DNA of 64,000 nt from Kondoa malvinella (taxonomy: Eukaryota > Basidiomycota > Agaricostilbomycetes > Agaricostilbales > Kondoaceae), in NCBI GenBank assembly GCA_039545315.1, contig BCIM01000001.1, positions 1,399,255 through 1,463,254 of the forward strand, written 5' to 3'. A program made the position numbers and the translations under genes. Shown here in pieces: positions 1 through 10,997 of the stretch; the stretch's first letter is position 1, and every line of letters begins with the position of its first letter. The notes below the pieces were generated by a model that was given only the letters and a program-made list of their open reading frames with translations, did not search any database and was not told the origin of the DNA.

Positions 1-446
1 TTGATACGGTAGCGTCATGAAATTGGGACCGGCCCTTGTAGAGAAGACGAGACCAGCTCGATAGTATGATAAGAAGAGGAAGAGAGCTGGGTTGTAGCGC
101 CTAGCAGACCGGCTTCTCGTCATCGCCTCGTTGGATTGATCAGAGCAGACCGAAGTAAGAATAGGGGGATCAAGGGAATGCAATAGCAAGCACTGAGAGA
201 CTAGACAGAGACGGGAATCAGGAAGGAAAGATCGAAAAGAGAGAAAGGCCAAAAAGTCATATCAAGATCATGCAGACTCGTCACATCGAGGTAGCTCGCA
301 ATCTCGGGCGAGACGACAAGGGAGACATAGCAGAAGTTTTTAGACGTACAGCATAGCACGCTAGACTTTTCCTGTCGGACCGTGCGAGACCAACATGCTC
401 GCTGCAATTTTTCGCTGTCTTTGCTTCTTGCTCACCAACTGCAAAC
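1..446. other. 5' intergenic/upstream region
   Basis: No supported gene. The sequence is the upstream region of the nucleoside diphosphate kinase gene. Short open frames are present on both strands but none resembles a known protein or shows spliced continuity. Confidence 0.5.
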
Positions 447-1330
447 ATGTCTGCCAAACAAGAACAGTCCTAGTGAGTGGCCGTCTTTGTCTACTGCATT
501 TGCAGCTAAGAAGTATCGCTATTCGCAGCATCATGATCAAGTACGTTCGCTTGCATATAATGCTTGACCCGCGTTGACAGAGCTCTGAAAAGGCCTGACG
601 GCGTCCAGCGTGGTGCGTTCGCTCCCTTTATTTCTCTACATTTGCTGACAATCCGAACAGGACTCGTTGGCGAAATCATCGCTCGCTTCGAAAAGCGTGG
701 CTTCAAGCTTGTTGCGCTCAAGATGGTCACTGCTTCCAAGGAGCATCTCGAGGAACACTACGGTGACCTCAAAGAGAAGGCCTTCTTCCCTGGTCTCGTT
801 AAATACATGGCTTCAGGTGCGTCGACTCGGTGTTCTCTTCTGCTAGAGTCCATCCTGAAGCCAACGGCACAGGCCCTGTTGTCGCTATGGTCTGGGAAGG
901 AAAGGGTGAGCGCTGAGCTCAGTTCCAACTGGTCTAGTATTGACTTTTGCTCTTACAGACGTTGTCAAGACCGGCCGTGTCATGCTTGGTCAGTCTCTTA
1001 GGCCTTTCTACCATGGTAGTGCCAGGTGCTTACCCAGACTGCCAGGCGCTACCAACCCTCTCTCTTCCGCTCCTGGTACCATCCGCGGAGACTACGCTAT
1101 CGACGTCGGAAGGAACATCTGCCACGGATCTGGTGCGCTGCTGCCCTGTCCTCATGCCACAACGAGCTCACTACTTTTCATTAGACTCTGTCGAATCCGC
1201 CCAAAAGGAGATTGTAAGCCTCTCCTGCTCTACCGCTGATTCCCTCTCCTTACATGGCGTTCAGGGTCTATGGTTCAAGGAAGGCTTGAACCAGTACAAC
1301 CAGACTGTCTCGTCTTGGATCTACGAGTAG
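447..1330 (+). CDS. NDK1: nucleoside diphosphate kinase
   Basis: Transfers the gamma phosphate between NTPs and NDPs through a phosphohistidine. The spliced product starts [20 protein letters not shown], continues with [20 protein letters not shown], has [17 protein letters not shown] and the catalytic-histidine motif NICHGSDS, and ends [10 protein letters not shown]; this is the full family length of about 150 residues. I infer seven introns. Exon 2 (529-540) is only 12 nt and exon 3 (593-612) only 20 nt; without them the Y-I-M-I-K-P-D-G-V core cannot be assembled. The gene converges on QCR7. Identity is secure; the exact acceptors of the early introns come from matching the family core. Confidence 0.93.
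529..540 (+). other. NDK1: 12-nt microexon of NDK1
   Basis: Twelve nucleotides between a CGCAG acceptor and a GTACGT donor. They supply Ile-Met-Ile plus split codons, joining TA| before to AA|G after. This rebuilds the conserved YIMIKPDG start of the kinase fold. Confidence 0.75.
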
Positions 1331-1590
1331 ATCTTTGGGCTATCGGTATAGATGGTGCCAATATTGCATGAAATGGAATAGAGAGACGCTCTTGAAAAGC
1401 ATAGATCAGCTAGACATAGACATCGCCTTACTTCAGCCTGAGTCTATGAGTGACCGACCGGCCCCGTCGAGTTTGCATGGACAGTTGTCAGAGTCACAAG
1501 GTGCCAGCAAAGCAAGAGAGATGAAAGGGTGAAAACAATGCAAAGGGACGCGGCCATCTAGCATGTACAAGGACCGTCCTACATAGCCGG

Positions 1591-2350
1591 CTAGTGACCC
1601 TTCTTTGGCTTGACGACCTCAGCTCCCTGTGCAAACAGTCAGACCAGATCATAAAGCCAACATAACGGCGTACATCCCAGTATGCCTAAAAACACGAATG
1701 AGCAAAGTCATCCGGTTAGAGGCAGCACTTACTCGCTCAGCTTCTTCAGCCATTACATCCTCAACCAGCGGAGTGAGGTATCGAATGTCCTATGTATTCA
1801 TTAGCCCTTAAACCGAAGAATGAAGAGATCGGGACCAACATCCTGAGTTTGAACCCATTGTTCCTTGGGTAGTGATTTATGCAGCATTGAGCAATTTGAT
1901 GCTAGATAGTCCATCAGCGAAATAGAGGAGAAGAAGGGTAGAGACGCACCGACACGCAAACGGTATGCGCGATCAAACTTCTCTGCTGGCGTTAAGCGAG
2001 ACAGGGCTTTTTGTACTTGAGAGTTTTCCTAAGCCTTGTATAAGCGCTGGTGCATAGCCAGGCGGAAGAGCGTATATACCTCAATCAGAATATCGTCCTA
2101 TGAAATGCCGCCGATTAGCCCAAAACACATAGACAGGACAGCAGAGCAGGGGGGGGGAGCATACATATTTCAAGCCAATCTTCTTGTAACCAGCGATATC
2201 GACGTATTTGTCTGCTACAGGTCGCAAGAAACGATAAAGACCCTTGTTGCCCCGAATGGCATTGGCAAAACTGTATCCAAACACAGACCTGCACCCAGGA
2301 ATAGCGGTGTTAGCTGCCTATTCTGCTGAGCTTGTAAGGGCTACTGACAT
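1591..2350 (-). CDS. QCR7: cytochrome bc1 complex subunit 7 (14 kDa)
   Basis: Small matrix-side subunit of mitochondrial ubiquinol-cytochrome c reductase. Spliced protein: MSVFGYSFANAIRGNKG, then GLYRFLRPVADKYVDIAGYK, KIGLKYDDILIEENSQVQKA, LSRLTPAEKFDRAYRLRVA, LPKEQWVQTQDDIRYLTPLV, and a lysine-rich end finishing KPKKGH. These match the fungal QCR7 order and length of about 125 residues. One exon is only 18 nt (2080-2097). The start codon appears to be divided by a 60-nt intron (2289-2348): A-T lies at 2350-2349 and G at 2288. No other ATG upstream of TRM9 gives a phase-compatible first exon. It diverges from TRM9 with only about 90 bp between start codons, so the promoter is probably shared. 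Confidence 0.85.
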
Positions 2351-2442
2351 TTTCGAGTAGATCGTTGCACGGGTGCAAGGCAAGGCAATTATTGTAGCAT
2401 GCCAGGCTCGACAGCAAACAGTCAACTGGAGGCCAAGCACAA

Positions 2443-3373
2443 ATGTCGCAGCTACTACCAACAGAGCTCGAGTCTACCTACGTTCACAATGTATACGATA
2501 ACATTGCTTCACATTTTTCTTCAACTCGTTACAAGGTGCTCTCACCCTCTCTCTTTTGCCTTTGCCTGTACTATCTCTCTTATGCTGTTCATCATCTTAG
2601 GCCTGGCCTCTTATTTCATCTTTCCTTCAAGCGTTACCTAAAGGCAGCATAGGTCTAGATGCAGGTTGCGGGAACGGTAAATACTTGAACGTCGCTACTC
2701 CTCTTACCATGCCCGATACTGTGTTGAATAAGGACGTGATGTTATTGGGATTGGATCGGTCTTTAATCTTCTTTGTGCTGGTTGATTTAGCTGAAAATTC
2801 ATTAGGTCGGTCGGGTTGTTGGGCATAGCAAGGGATAGAGGTCATGAAGCGATTTTGAGCGACTGTATCTACCCTGTATGGCGTGATGGGATCTTCGTGA
2901 GCTCTTTCTAAACCTTATAGTGCTCTAGCTGACTGGATCATAGGACTTTGTGATTTCCATAGCGACGATTCACCACCTCTCTACTCCGTCTCGACGAAAG
3001 GACTCCATCAAGGTACTTCTTCATCCACTCCTTCTACCTTTTGCTCATGTTCTAAAAGGCACTCTTATCATCCCTCCGCCCTCAAGGACAACTACTAATC
3101 CAAGTCTGGGCATTAGAACAATCCTCTGAAAAGTCATTGGCCCGAAGAGGGACGCTCAAAGATACAGGTAACGAACAAGATGTGTTTGTTCCCTGGACTA
3201 CTCGGACAGAAGAAGGTGAAGAAAAAGTGTTTCAGAGGTATTACCATTTGTATAGAAAGGGAGAGCTGGAGGGCGAGGTGAGAGAGGCTGCGAAAGAGAT
3301 GGGTGTAGAGTGGGTCGAGTTGTTGGAAGGGTGGGAAAAGGGGAATTGGTATGTTGTTGCTAGAAGGGCTTGA
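2443..3373 (+). CDS. TRM9: tRNA (uridine-34) 5-carboxymethyl methyltransferase, Trm9 family
   Basis: SAM-dependent methyltransferase that completes mcm5U at the wobble position of certain tRNAs; in yeast it works with Trm112. The product starts [20 protein letters not shown], has SAM motif [13 protein letters not shown], a GLDRS motif, [20 protein letters not shown], the family signature [20 protein letters not shown], and [11 protein letters not shown]. It ends with a FVPW-containing region and [11 protein letters not shown] infer four short introns (after YK, within D-R-S, after GIF and after SIK). The C-terminal motif order is that of fungal Trm9, not a generic methyltransferase. Confidence 0.9.
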
Positions 3374-3726
3374 TGCATCAGGTGAAGAAGAGGAAAGTTA
3401 GTCGGTACATGGAGCCCAGCAAGTACAAGGTGTGAGTCCGCTTCTTGCTAGCTGGACGCGCGCTGATGCTCATCGTCCGGTGCTAACAGGCTGTTCTTCG
3501 AATCTCCACTGCATTGCATCTCGGCCAAATTAAGCCAAATCGACTCCGGCTTATGGATCTCAACTGGCGAGAACCACTGCAGCACTATACTAGAGGCTGT
3601 ATCGCATATAGACAGCATGTATTGCGGACCTGATAACCGCTACACTTTTGCCACACCTCCCCGCGCCAATTGACTCGAACGACTTTCTTGCCCTTCTCTC
3701 CCATCCACTATTTCACGAGATCCAAC
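3374..3726. other. intergenic region, ILV2 promoter
   Basis: Non-coding gap between TRM9 and ILV2. A CT-rich leader lies just before the ILV2 start. Nothing else recognisable. Confidence 0.5.
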
Positions 3727-6104
3727 ATGATCTCCAACAAAGCGTTCGCTCGCGCTATAGCACGCAGCGCCAAAACTTCAAAGCAGACTCGCAAATCTTC
3801 GACCATCGCTGGTGTCTCTGCCAATAACACTTCAGCTACTCCAAAATCAGCAGAAGGCCGCAGGAACCTGTCAAAGTCATCTGAAGCGAAAGCCGTAGAG
3901 ACTGCGTGAGTTCGCATTCGTCTGACCTTTAGCACGGAAATTTATGCCTTGTGAATTTAGTCGACCTGCACCCGCGCCTGCATTCCAAGCACCACCTCCC
4001 TTCTCGCAATACCCATCCAATTCTCAAGTGCCTATTCCTCGAGGTCGGAATGGTAAACCGAAAGAAGTCTTGGATAGCAGTTTCGTTGGCAAAAGTGGAG
4101 GCGAGATTTTCCACGAAATGATGCTCCGACATAACGTCAAGCATGTCTTTGGTTATCCTGGTGGTGCTATCTTACCCGTCTTTGATGCTATCTACAATTC
4201 GAAATACTTTGATTTCGTTCTTCCGAGGCACGAACAAGGTGCTGGGCATATGGCTGAAGGTTACGCGAGGGCGAGTGGGAAACCTGGTGTAGTCTTGGTG
4301 ACTAGTGGACCGGTATGTTCATCCCTGTTCCCAGGGAATTAAGCTGATTCCATTTTACAGGGAGCTACAAATGTCATTACGCCAATGCAAGACGCTCTTT
4401 CAGATGGCACACCCCTCGTCGTCTTCTGTGGTCAAGTAGCAACTAGCGCTATTGGTAGCGACGCTTTCCAAGAAGCCGACGTGATTGGTATCAGCAGAAG
4501 TTGCACAAAATGGAACGTCATGGTCAAAGACATTGCTGAACTTCCTCGTCGCATCAATGAAGCTTTCAGAATCGCTACTACCGGTCGACCAGGTCCTGTT
4601 CTTGTCGATCTACCAAAAGACGTTACTGCTTCAGTATTGAAACAAGCTATCCCTCTTCGATACACTCAGCCAAACAGAGCTTCGGAAGGTTTACCTAGCA
4701 ACCCTCTTTCGCAGTTCCTCTCCAAGTCGAACGGCTCAGCAGCTGAACAAAGTCATCCTGACCTTCCCACACCTGATTACGACCTTCTGGCCGATGCAGC
4801 CAACCTCATCGCTAACGCCAAACGACCAATCGTCTACGCTGGTCAAGGTATCCTGGCTACACCAGAAGGTCCGAAACTCCTCGCAGAGCTAGCGGAACGC
4901 GGCAATATTCCCGTTACGACCACTCTACAAGCCCTCGGTGCTTTCGATGAGGAAAACGACAAAGCGCTACACATGCTCGGTATGCACGGCTCAGCTTATG
5001 CCAATCTAGCCATTCAAGAAGCAGACGTCATCATTGCCCTCGGTGCCAGATTCGACGATCGAGTAACAGGCAAAGTCGATACTTTTGCACCTACCGCTCG
5101 ACAAGCCGCTTTGGACGGCACAGGTGGTATCATCCATTTCGATATCCTACCCAAGAACATCAACAAGGTCGTTCAAGCTACGTATGCGATTGAAGGGGAT
5201 GTAGCGCACAACCTGGGTGCTCTTCTACCTATGTTGCCAACGACCGCTGAGCCAAGAACGGAATGGTTCGAAAAGATTAGAAGCTGGAAAAAGCGGTACC
5301 CATTCACTTTTGTACCTTCAGATCCTTCAAAGGGAGAATTGATGAAGCCGCAAGAGGTTATTGAGGCTTTGAATGATTATTGCAAGGATATCAAGGACGA
5401 TGTGATTATCTCTACGGGAGTGGGTCAGCATCAGATGTGGGCTTGCCAGCATTACCGATGGACTAAGCCAAGGAGCTGGGTTTCGTCTGGAGGTTTGGGA
5501 GTGAGTCATGCTAGTCTGCACTGTTTCATGAAGACTGATGAGTTCATAGACAATGGGCTACGGTTTACCTGCATGCATCGGCGCCAAAGTCGCCATGCCA
5601 GACAAATACGTTGTCGACATTGATGGTGACGCCTCATTCAGTATGACTGCTATGGAAATGGCTACCGCTGCTCAATATAACATTGGTGTCAAGATTCTTC
5701 TACTCAACAACGAGTTCCAAGGGTGAGCTGTTCAGCATTCAACCCTTTCCGAAATCTGCGCTGACTGTCTCGCAGAATGGTTCGACAATGGCAAGATCTG
5801 TTCTACCAACAGCGCTATGCCCAAACAGAGATGATCAACCCTAATTTCGTCGCTTTGGCCCAGAGCATGCACTGTCATGCTATCCGCTGTGATAGCTTGA
5901 CTGATCTGCCAGCCAAGATGAAGGAATTCATGGAGTATGACAACAGGTGAGCATCTCTGTTGTTTGCTTGCTCGAGGCTGACAGTATTGTAGCAAACCTG
6001 TGCTCTTTGAGTGCAGAGTGATCAAGGAGGAACATGTTTACCCTATGGTACCTGCTGGTAAAGCTCTACATGAGCAGGTCCTTCATCCAACCTTAAGAGC
6101 TTGA
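3727..6104 (+). CDS. ILV2: acetolactate synthase catalytic subunit, mitochondrial
   Basis: Thiamine-diphosphate enzyme for the first common step of valine, leucine and isoleucine synthesis. The N-terminus ([18 protein letters not shown]) is rich in Arg, Ser and Ala and lacks acidic residues, as in a mitochondrial presequence. The catalytic part begins [20 protein letters not shown], has the catalytic-glutamate region [20 protein letters not shown], then GVVLVTSGP. The middle domain has [20 protein letters not shown] and the C-terminal domain has the ThDP motif [20 protein letters not shown]. The end is [20 protein letters not shown]. Five introns were inferred (near 3908, 4314, 5500, 5722 and 5946). 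Length of about 690 residues fits fungal Ilv2. Confidence 0.95.
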
Positions 6105-6443
6105 TTTTGTTCGTGTCATCTTGGGTCTCTTGCATTTCTGGCATCAGCTTGATCTTCCAGTGAACGAATGAACGAATCTTGGGTTTATTGTACTTCTGGG
6201 TCTTGGGTACATAGACAACTGCATACTACACAGCTGCCTCTGTCTGCCTGCCTGCCTATCGAGATGTCTTGCTTTCGTGCTTCACGTTTGCTCTCGTCGT
6301 CGACCCACACACCCAGCAGAAGCCTCTGGTGCTCTCAGAAAGGCTACAGAAAATACCAGCAGCTCTTAAGGACGCTGTTTGATACCTCGTGATACCTCGT
6401 AATCTTGAGAAGGCCTTGCTACCCATCTCCAAACTATTTCAGA
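6105..6443. other. intergenic region with short tandem motifs
   Basis: No gene supported. Contains small direct repeats such as a doubled TGATACCTCG near 6380 and a CTGCCTGCCTGCC tract near 6240. Probably 3' region of ILV2 and promoter of CBC2. Confidence 0.45.
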
Positions 6444-7247
6444 ATGTCATCCGTCTATGGCCGTCTAGACTCCTTGTTCGTGGATACGAGACACTGGCTG
6501 CGTATATAACGCTAAAGTGTCTGTTTCGGACAGCTCTTCCTATCGAGATAACCGTTCAGGCCAATCTATCGAAGAACAAGTAAGTCTCTATATCTTTTGC
6601 TGAGACCACTCGCTGATACGCCCTAGCATGCACAACTAAACAAATCAGCAACGCTCTACATAGGCAACCTCTCCTTTTACACGACAGAACAGCAGATCTA
6701 CCAGCTCTTTGGTCGGACGGGCACCATTAGACGTATCATTATGGGTCTTGATAGGCACAACAAGACGCCGTGTGGGTTTTGTTTCGTCGAGTATGTCCTT
6801 ATCTCTTCTGTCAGAGTTATGCTAAGGTGTGAGCAGATACTACAATAACGCAGATGCATTGAATGCGCTCAAGTACATTTCTGGGACAAAGCTAGATGAG
6901 CGGATCATTAGAGCGGATCTGGATCCTGGGTACAAAGATGGCAGACAGTATGGGCGAGGAAAGAGCGGTGGTCAAGTGCGAGATGAGTTTAGGCAGGATT
7001 ACGATTCTGGTCGAGGTATGTCGGCTTTGTGCTTTTTATTGGGCATGGCTGATAGTACCCAGGTGGTTGGGGTCACGCAAAAGTCAGAGAAGAAGAACAG
7101 AGGGAAGAGAGGACGAGGTATCAAGAAAATCTGTATCAGGAAGATCACGTCAATGGCTTGCGTGATGTTGCGGGAGGTGGACAGAGAGGAGAGGAGAGTA
7201 ATCCGAGGTTCAGAAGGGAGAGGGAAGATGAAGATGATGAGTACTGA
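6444..7247 (+). CDS. CBC2: nuclear cap-binding complex small subunit (CBP20)
   Basis: RRM protein that binds the m7G cap of nascent RNA as a heterodimer with CBP80. The spliced protein begins [16 protein letters not shown], followed by the [23 protein letters not shown] (RNP2), then [20 protein letters not shown] (RNP1 with the aromatic residues that stack on the cap), [20 protein letters not shown] and the invariant [20 protein letters not shown]. The tail is rich in Glu, Arg and Asp and ends DEDDEY. Four introns inferred; the first (donor GTTCGT within TCCTT|) joins [10 protein letters not shown] to FSSYRD. Tail length is slightly greater than in animals. Confidence 0.92.
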
Positions 7248-7552
7248 ATGTTATCCGAGATTCCCTGTGTCTGCCTGAAGAGACACGAATATTATTTTTG
7301 CAAGATCAAAGATAACATAACAGAAAAAGGGAGGCATGAGAGTCTACCACATGGTCCGGCCAGTGCTGCGCCATCAGCCTCCAGCATGCTGTGGACCCTG
7401 ACTCCTCAGCGTCCATTGATAATTCGTCCAGATAGCATTGATCCTCCCAGCGGCACCGTCGATAGAATCAAATGAAGCCAAATCACCGGGTTCCGCGGAG
7501 TTCAATTCGTGCGTCACCTGTGCTTGAATCCACTCGTGAGGTGGCACGGGAG
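7248..7552. other. convergent 3' intergenic region
   Basis: Gap between the 3' ends of CBC2 and the minus-strand gene at 7553. No feature seen. Confidence 0.4.
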
Positions 7553-8143
7553 CTAGGCCAAGCTGGACCAGATATATGCACTTTGCGGAACTCCTTCAGC
7601 TCGAGCGAACAGGTCAGGAGGTATCCCTACCATGTACCAAAACACGGTGCGGGCGTCTGACACGAGATATCGAGACGAGAAGGCGATTGATATTCTGTGC
7701 GCAAGCTCTCGAGCTTTCGGAAGCAGATCGCTTTTCGCGGGTGTCCAGAACGGGCGGCCTTTATCACGCTTTTTTTGAAACCACTTGGCCAAGTAGAGAT
7801 CTTCTTCTCTTGAGCGGTATGTCTCGAGGGTCGGCTTAAGGTGAGCTTCGAGATACGGCAGACAAGCATTGACGGCAGAGTTGACTTCGTGCTTGAACTG
7901 CATCAGCAAGAGTCAGCCTGTGACCGCCTATCGCACAAGCAAATCCTTCACCCGCGACAATAATATGGCTTGGACTGCGTTCCCAGCTGCCTCGTCCAGC
8001 TGATATTCCAAGCAATTCGAGGCGGCATTATCGAGCAATTGAATCTCATTCGTGCGGAAGGCGGTAACGTAGTCTCCGTCTCGCAGCCATTGCGTTACCC
8101 GTGATGATATGTACTTGCGAGCCCTACGATGTACTTCGGTCAT
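7553..8143 (-). CDS. hypothetical protein, unrecognised
   Basis: Two minus-strand frames join across a 39-nt GT-AG intron (near 7892-7930) to give about 184 residues. The product starts MTEVHRRARKYISSRVTQWL and ends PQSAYIWSSLA. It is mostly helical-looking with alternating charged and hydrophobic residues; the middle reads AKWFQKKRDKGRPFWTPAKS. No signal peptide, membrane segment or known motif was seen. I do not recognise the family. The junction and plausible composition support a gene, but the start and whether it is expressed are uncertain. Confidence 0.5.
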
Positions 8144-8931
8144 TGATAGAGTACGTCTTGAATCAAACAGTCACGAACTCTGCTTGCCATCTCTCCCTCT
8201 CCCTTTCTTGCTCCCGTTCCGCATGTTGGGCTACTGCTGCTGCTGCTGTTCGTGCTCCGGCTTCTCTTCTCTCTGCGTCTGCATCCCGACGTCTGTTCGA
8301 CCGGGTAGTCTGCGGCTGGACTATACGTACCCTTGCGGATGATGATATTGAGACTACAACATTATAATGATGCGTCATGGCCAAGTAAATGAGTCCAAAT
8401 GGTAGAAAGCTGCGGCGTAGGTTGCGAGGATGCTTCAATCGAGCGAGGCCGAAGAAGAAAGATTCCGAGCGAGAAGCTGACCCAATGGATAATGATATGC
8501 TGCTCGAGAGGTTTTGCGATAGACCAGATGTTCTTTTCAGACAGGTCCGGGCTGCAAGAATGGTCGATGTTCGCGAAGAGCAGGACAGCAAGCTGTATTG
8601 CGAGCCTCGGAGCTTGGTTAAAGGCCAGAAGTCAGAAGGCCTTCGCCCCGGCTTGGTGACGACAATGGGAAGACAGAGCCTGCTATTGAGTAGAGAGAAA
8701 ACACGGCTGCGGAGAGCCTTTAGGCCATCGTGTACACAGACAACATCGCCCTCCTGTTGGATCAGGCTCATTCTCATCAGACTGCTGCAGATGCTCGAGT
8801 AGCATTAGCACAGCAGTGCATCTTCGACGGCTTGCTTTCTATCAAACAGTCGTATAGGCTCTTGAAACTTGTGGACATCTCAATTCTCGAAAGTCTCTTG
8901 AACAAACAGCGACCGCTAACCATGCCGCCCA
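8144..8931. other. 788-bp region without a supported gene
   Basis: Long open frames exist on both strands (plus about 8389-8802, minus about 8163-8777) but neither resembles a known protein nor joins to neighbouring exons. A short (CTG)5 run lies at 8234-8248. This is most simply the divergent promoter region of the 7553-8143 gene and SUB1. Confidence 0.4.
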
Positions 8932-9708
8932 AGCGTAAATCCGAAAGCAAGGCCAAGATCCTGAGCGATGAACAAGTGCCGGAAAATTCAGACGAAGGCT
9001 TAAGCGGTAGCGAGGCGAAACCAGCAAAGAAGGCAAAGACCGTTGCGAAACAAGATGTGAGCTCCAGCGGATTGACACAAGACATACGCTGATTTCGATG
9101 CCAGGATGATGAGGATGCAGAGGAGGAGACGGCTGGTGCGCTACAAGAAGACGCGGAGGGTGAGTGTCTACTAGGAAAGCAATGTTATGATGCTGATGTT
9201 TGGTGTGCAGGCGGAATGTACGCTGAGGTACTACTCTTCTGTCTAAATGAGTTAGCATACTGATCGTATGCTCGGCTCATCCAGCTGGGCAAGAAGAAAC
9301 GAGGTAGCGTCCGCCCAGAGCGACGTCAGAAGTCGAGCTCATTCTACAAACAGTCACTGTCCGCAGCTACAAGAAGGCCATCTTGATTGACTTTAGAGAG
9401 TTCTGTATGTCCTTTCTGCTTCATTACTCGTATTGGCTCAGAGCTGGACAGACGCCGATAAGGCGACCGGTCAAGATAAACCAGGCAAGAAAGGTTTGAG
9501 CATCAGCCCGGAGAACGTATGTCAATATCAGCTGTCCGTACGTGTGTGACTTGCAATTGATGACGATGTACAGTGGGAAGAACTGAAGAAGCTCATACCT
9601 GCTGTAAACATCCCTCTCGTTTTGCCTCCAAGTCTTGTCAACCTGACTCAAACCGCTTTCTAGATTGATGCGCAAGTTGAAAAGCTGGAGAAGGGTGCAA
9701 AGAAATGA
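8932..9708 (+). CDS. SUB1: transcriptional coactivator PC4/Sub1
   Basis: Single-strand DNA-binding coactivator acting at RNA polymerase II preinitiation complexes. N-terminal half: MPPKRKSESKAKIL, then an acidic and lysine-rich disordered part (EAKPAKKAKTVAKQDDDED). The PC4 domain follows: MYAELGKKKRVTVRSYKKAI, LIDFREFYADKATGQDKPGK, KGLSISPENWEELKKLIPAI and a short tail ending EKGAKK. This is the canonical order KK-R-V-TVR / FRE.Y / KPGKKG.S / W..L..LIP. Several introns interrupt it; one exon is 17 nt (9211-9227) and another 19 nt (9285-9303). All junctions were confirmed by phase and by the PC4 consensus. Confidence 0.9.
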
Positions 9709-9891
9709 TGTAGTTTCGCTGCTGATCTGATCCCAGATCGATCCCTTGAGGATCTTGCGACGAATGGATGCGCGAGCTACACAAGTCGTCTGCGAGACTA
9801 TAGCGGAACAGTACTATGTGATATAGCAGAGACTAAACTTTATGACCCACTTTGAGTGATTCGTTGACCAGACTTGCTTCCAACCATCACT

Positions 9892-10424
9892 ATGCAAGCC
9901 ACACGGATATTGCTCAACAAGGCAGCGCCTACAGCTTCAGCTTCCGTCTCTCAAGTAGCTCGTCGTACCAAGATCACTACAGGCATCACGGGTCAGTTGT
10001 CACGAATAGATACATTTCATCAAAAGCCAGGCCCTTATAAAGAGTATTCCTAGGCATCGCTGTTCACCCTGAGCCGCTGCACAGACTGAAAGCAGTCTAC
10101 ACTACTACATTGAGCGAACTGGCTTCTCTACCCGCTTCGTCCGTTTACCGCCAATCTGCAGAAAGCATCACCCAACATCGACTGAAACAAATAACTGCAG
10201 CTGAAGCAGGTCGACAAGGTGAAGATGCGGTCGTTGCATTGGAACAGAATTTAGATGGAGGTGTTGCGGAACAATTGATTGAAACGGCTGAAGCGGAATT
10301 GAGCTTGGTTAAAAAGATGCAAGAGTGGAAAGCTTGGGAGAGGCTGGAGGAGCAGCCGAATGAGGATCAGTGGCAGTACTTTGATGTTCCTCCTTCAACG
10401 ACAAATCCGGATCAGCAGGCGTAA
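9892..10424 (+). CDS. NDUFA5: NADH:ubiquinone oxidoreductase subunit, NDUFA5 type
   Basis: Accessory subunit of respiratory complex I (29.9 kDa subunit in Neurospora, B13 in mammals). One intron is removed after TTGIT|G. The product starts MQATRILLNKAAPTASASVS, a likely mitochondrial presequence, and continues RRTKITTGITGIAVHPEPLH, RLKAVYTTTLSELASLPASS and VYRQSAESITQHRLKQI, the ETC_C1 NDUFA5 pattern. The C-terminus is acidic with WKAWERLEEQP and ends NPDQQA. Its presence implies a working complex I, so the organism is not a yeast that has lost it. Confidence 0.88.
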
Positions 10425-10997
10425 TTCTCGGAATGCGGAGGTCAGTCTGATACAAGTGATGACCTGGCTGTGAGGCCTGACTGTATGTCGGACAGTGATA
10501 ATGACAACGACGGTCCTGTAGTACTGCATTACATCTGAATTATGACAGGCGACATTCATGGCTCTCTTTGGATGTTAAGGTCGCCTCGTCTGGTGCAAAT
10601 TCCTTCCTGGACAATACATCCGAATCAGCTCCCTGGTACTGCTCTGTTCGCGTATTGCTTCAATGTGGAATTGTAACAGGTGGTCAATCCAATTCCATCG
10701 CGATAGAATCCTTCTTCCTGTTTGCTTGTCTACGAGCACAACTTCTGTCTCTCGTTCTTCATCTGACTGTTCGGGTGTACACTTGCCGATCATCGGGAAA
10801 ACAGAAGTCGTACTTACTCAACGTCGATCCGGAAGAGCTCGACTTCCACTCAACAAAGGGAGAACATCTCGAGCCGTCTAGTCGTATTTCATCTTCTGTA
10901 CTTGAACGCGATTCGTGGTTATTAAATTCGCTTCGTAGCTCTTTTCTCCTCTTCTTCCCATCCTTATCTTTCACTATCCCTCCCTGCTTCTTTCGTT
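10425..10997. promoter_or_regulatory. upstream region with pyrimidine-rich leader
   Basis: About 570 bp between the complex I gene and the secreted-protein gene. The last 70 bp before the start codon are strongly C/T-rich (about 10930-10995), a common feature of well expressed fungal promoters. The apparent long frame at 10568-11098 conflicts with the spliced gene and is rejected. Confidence 0.4.
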
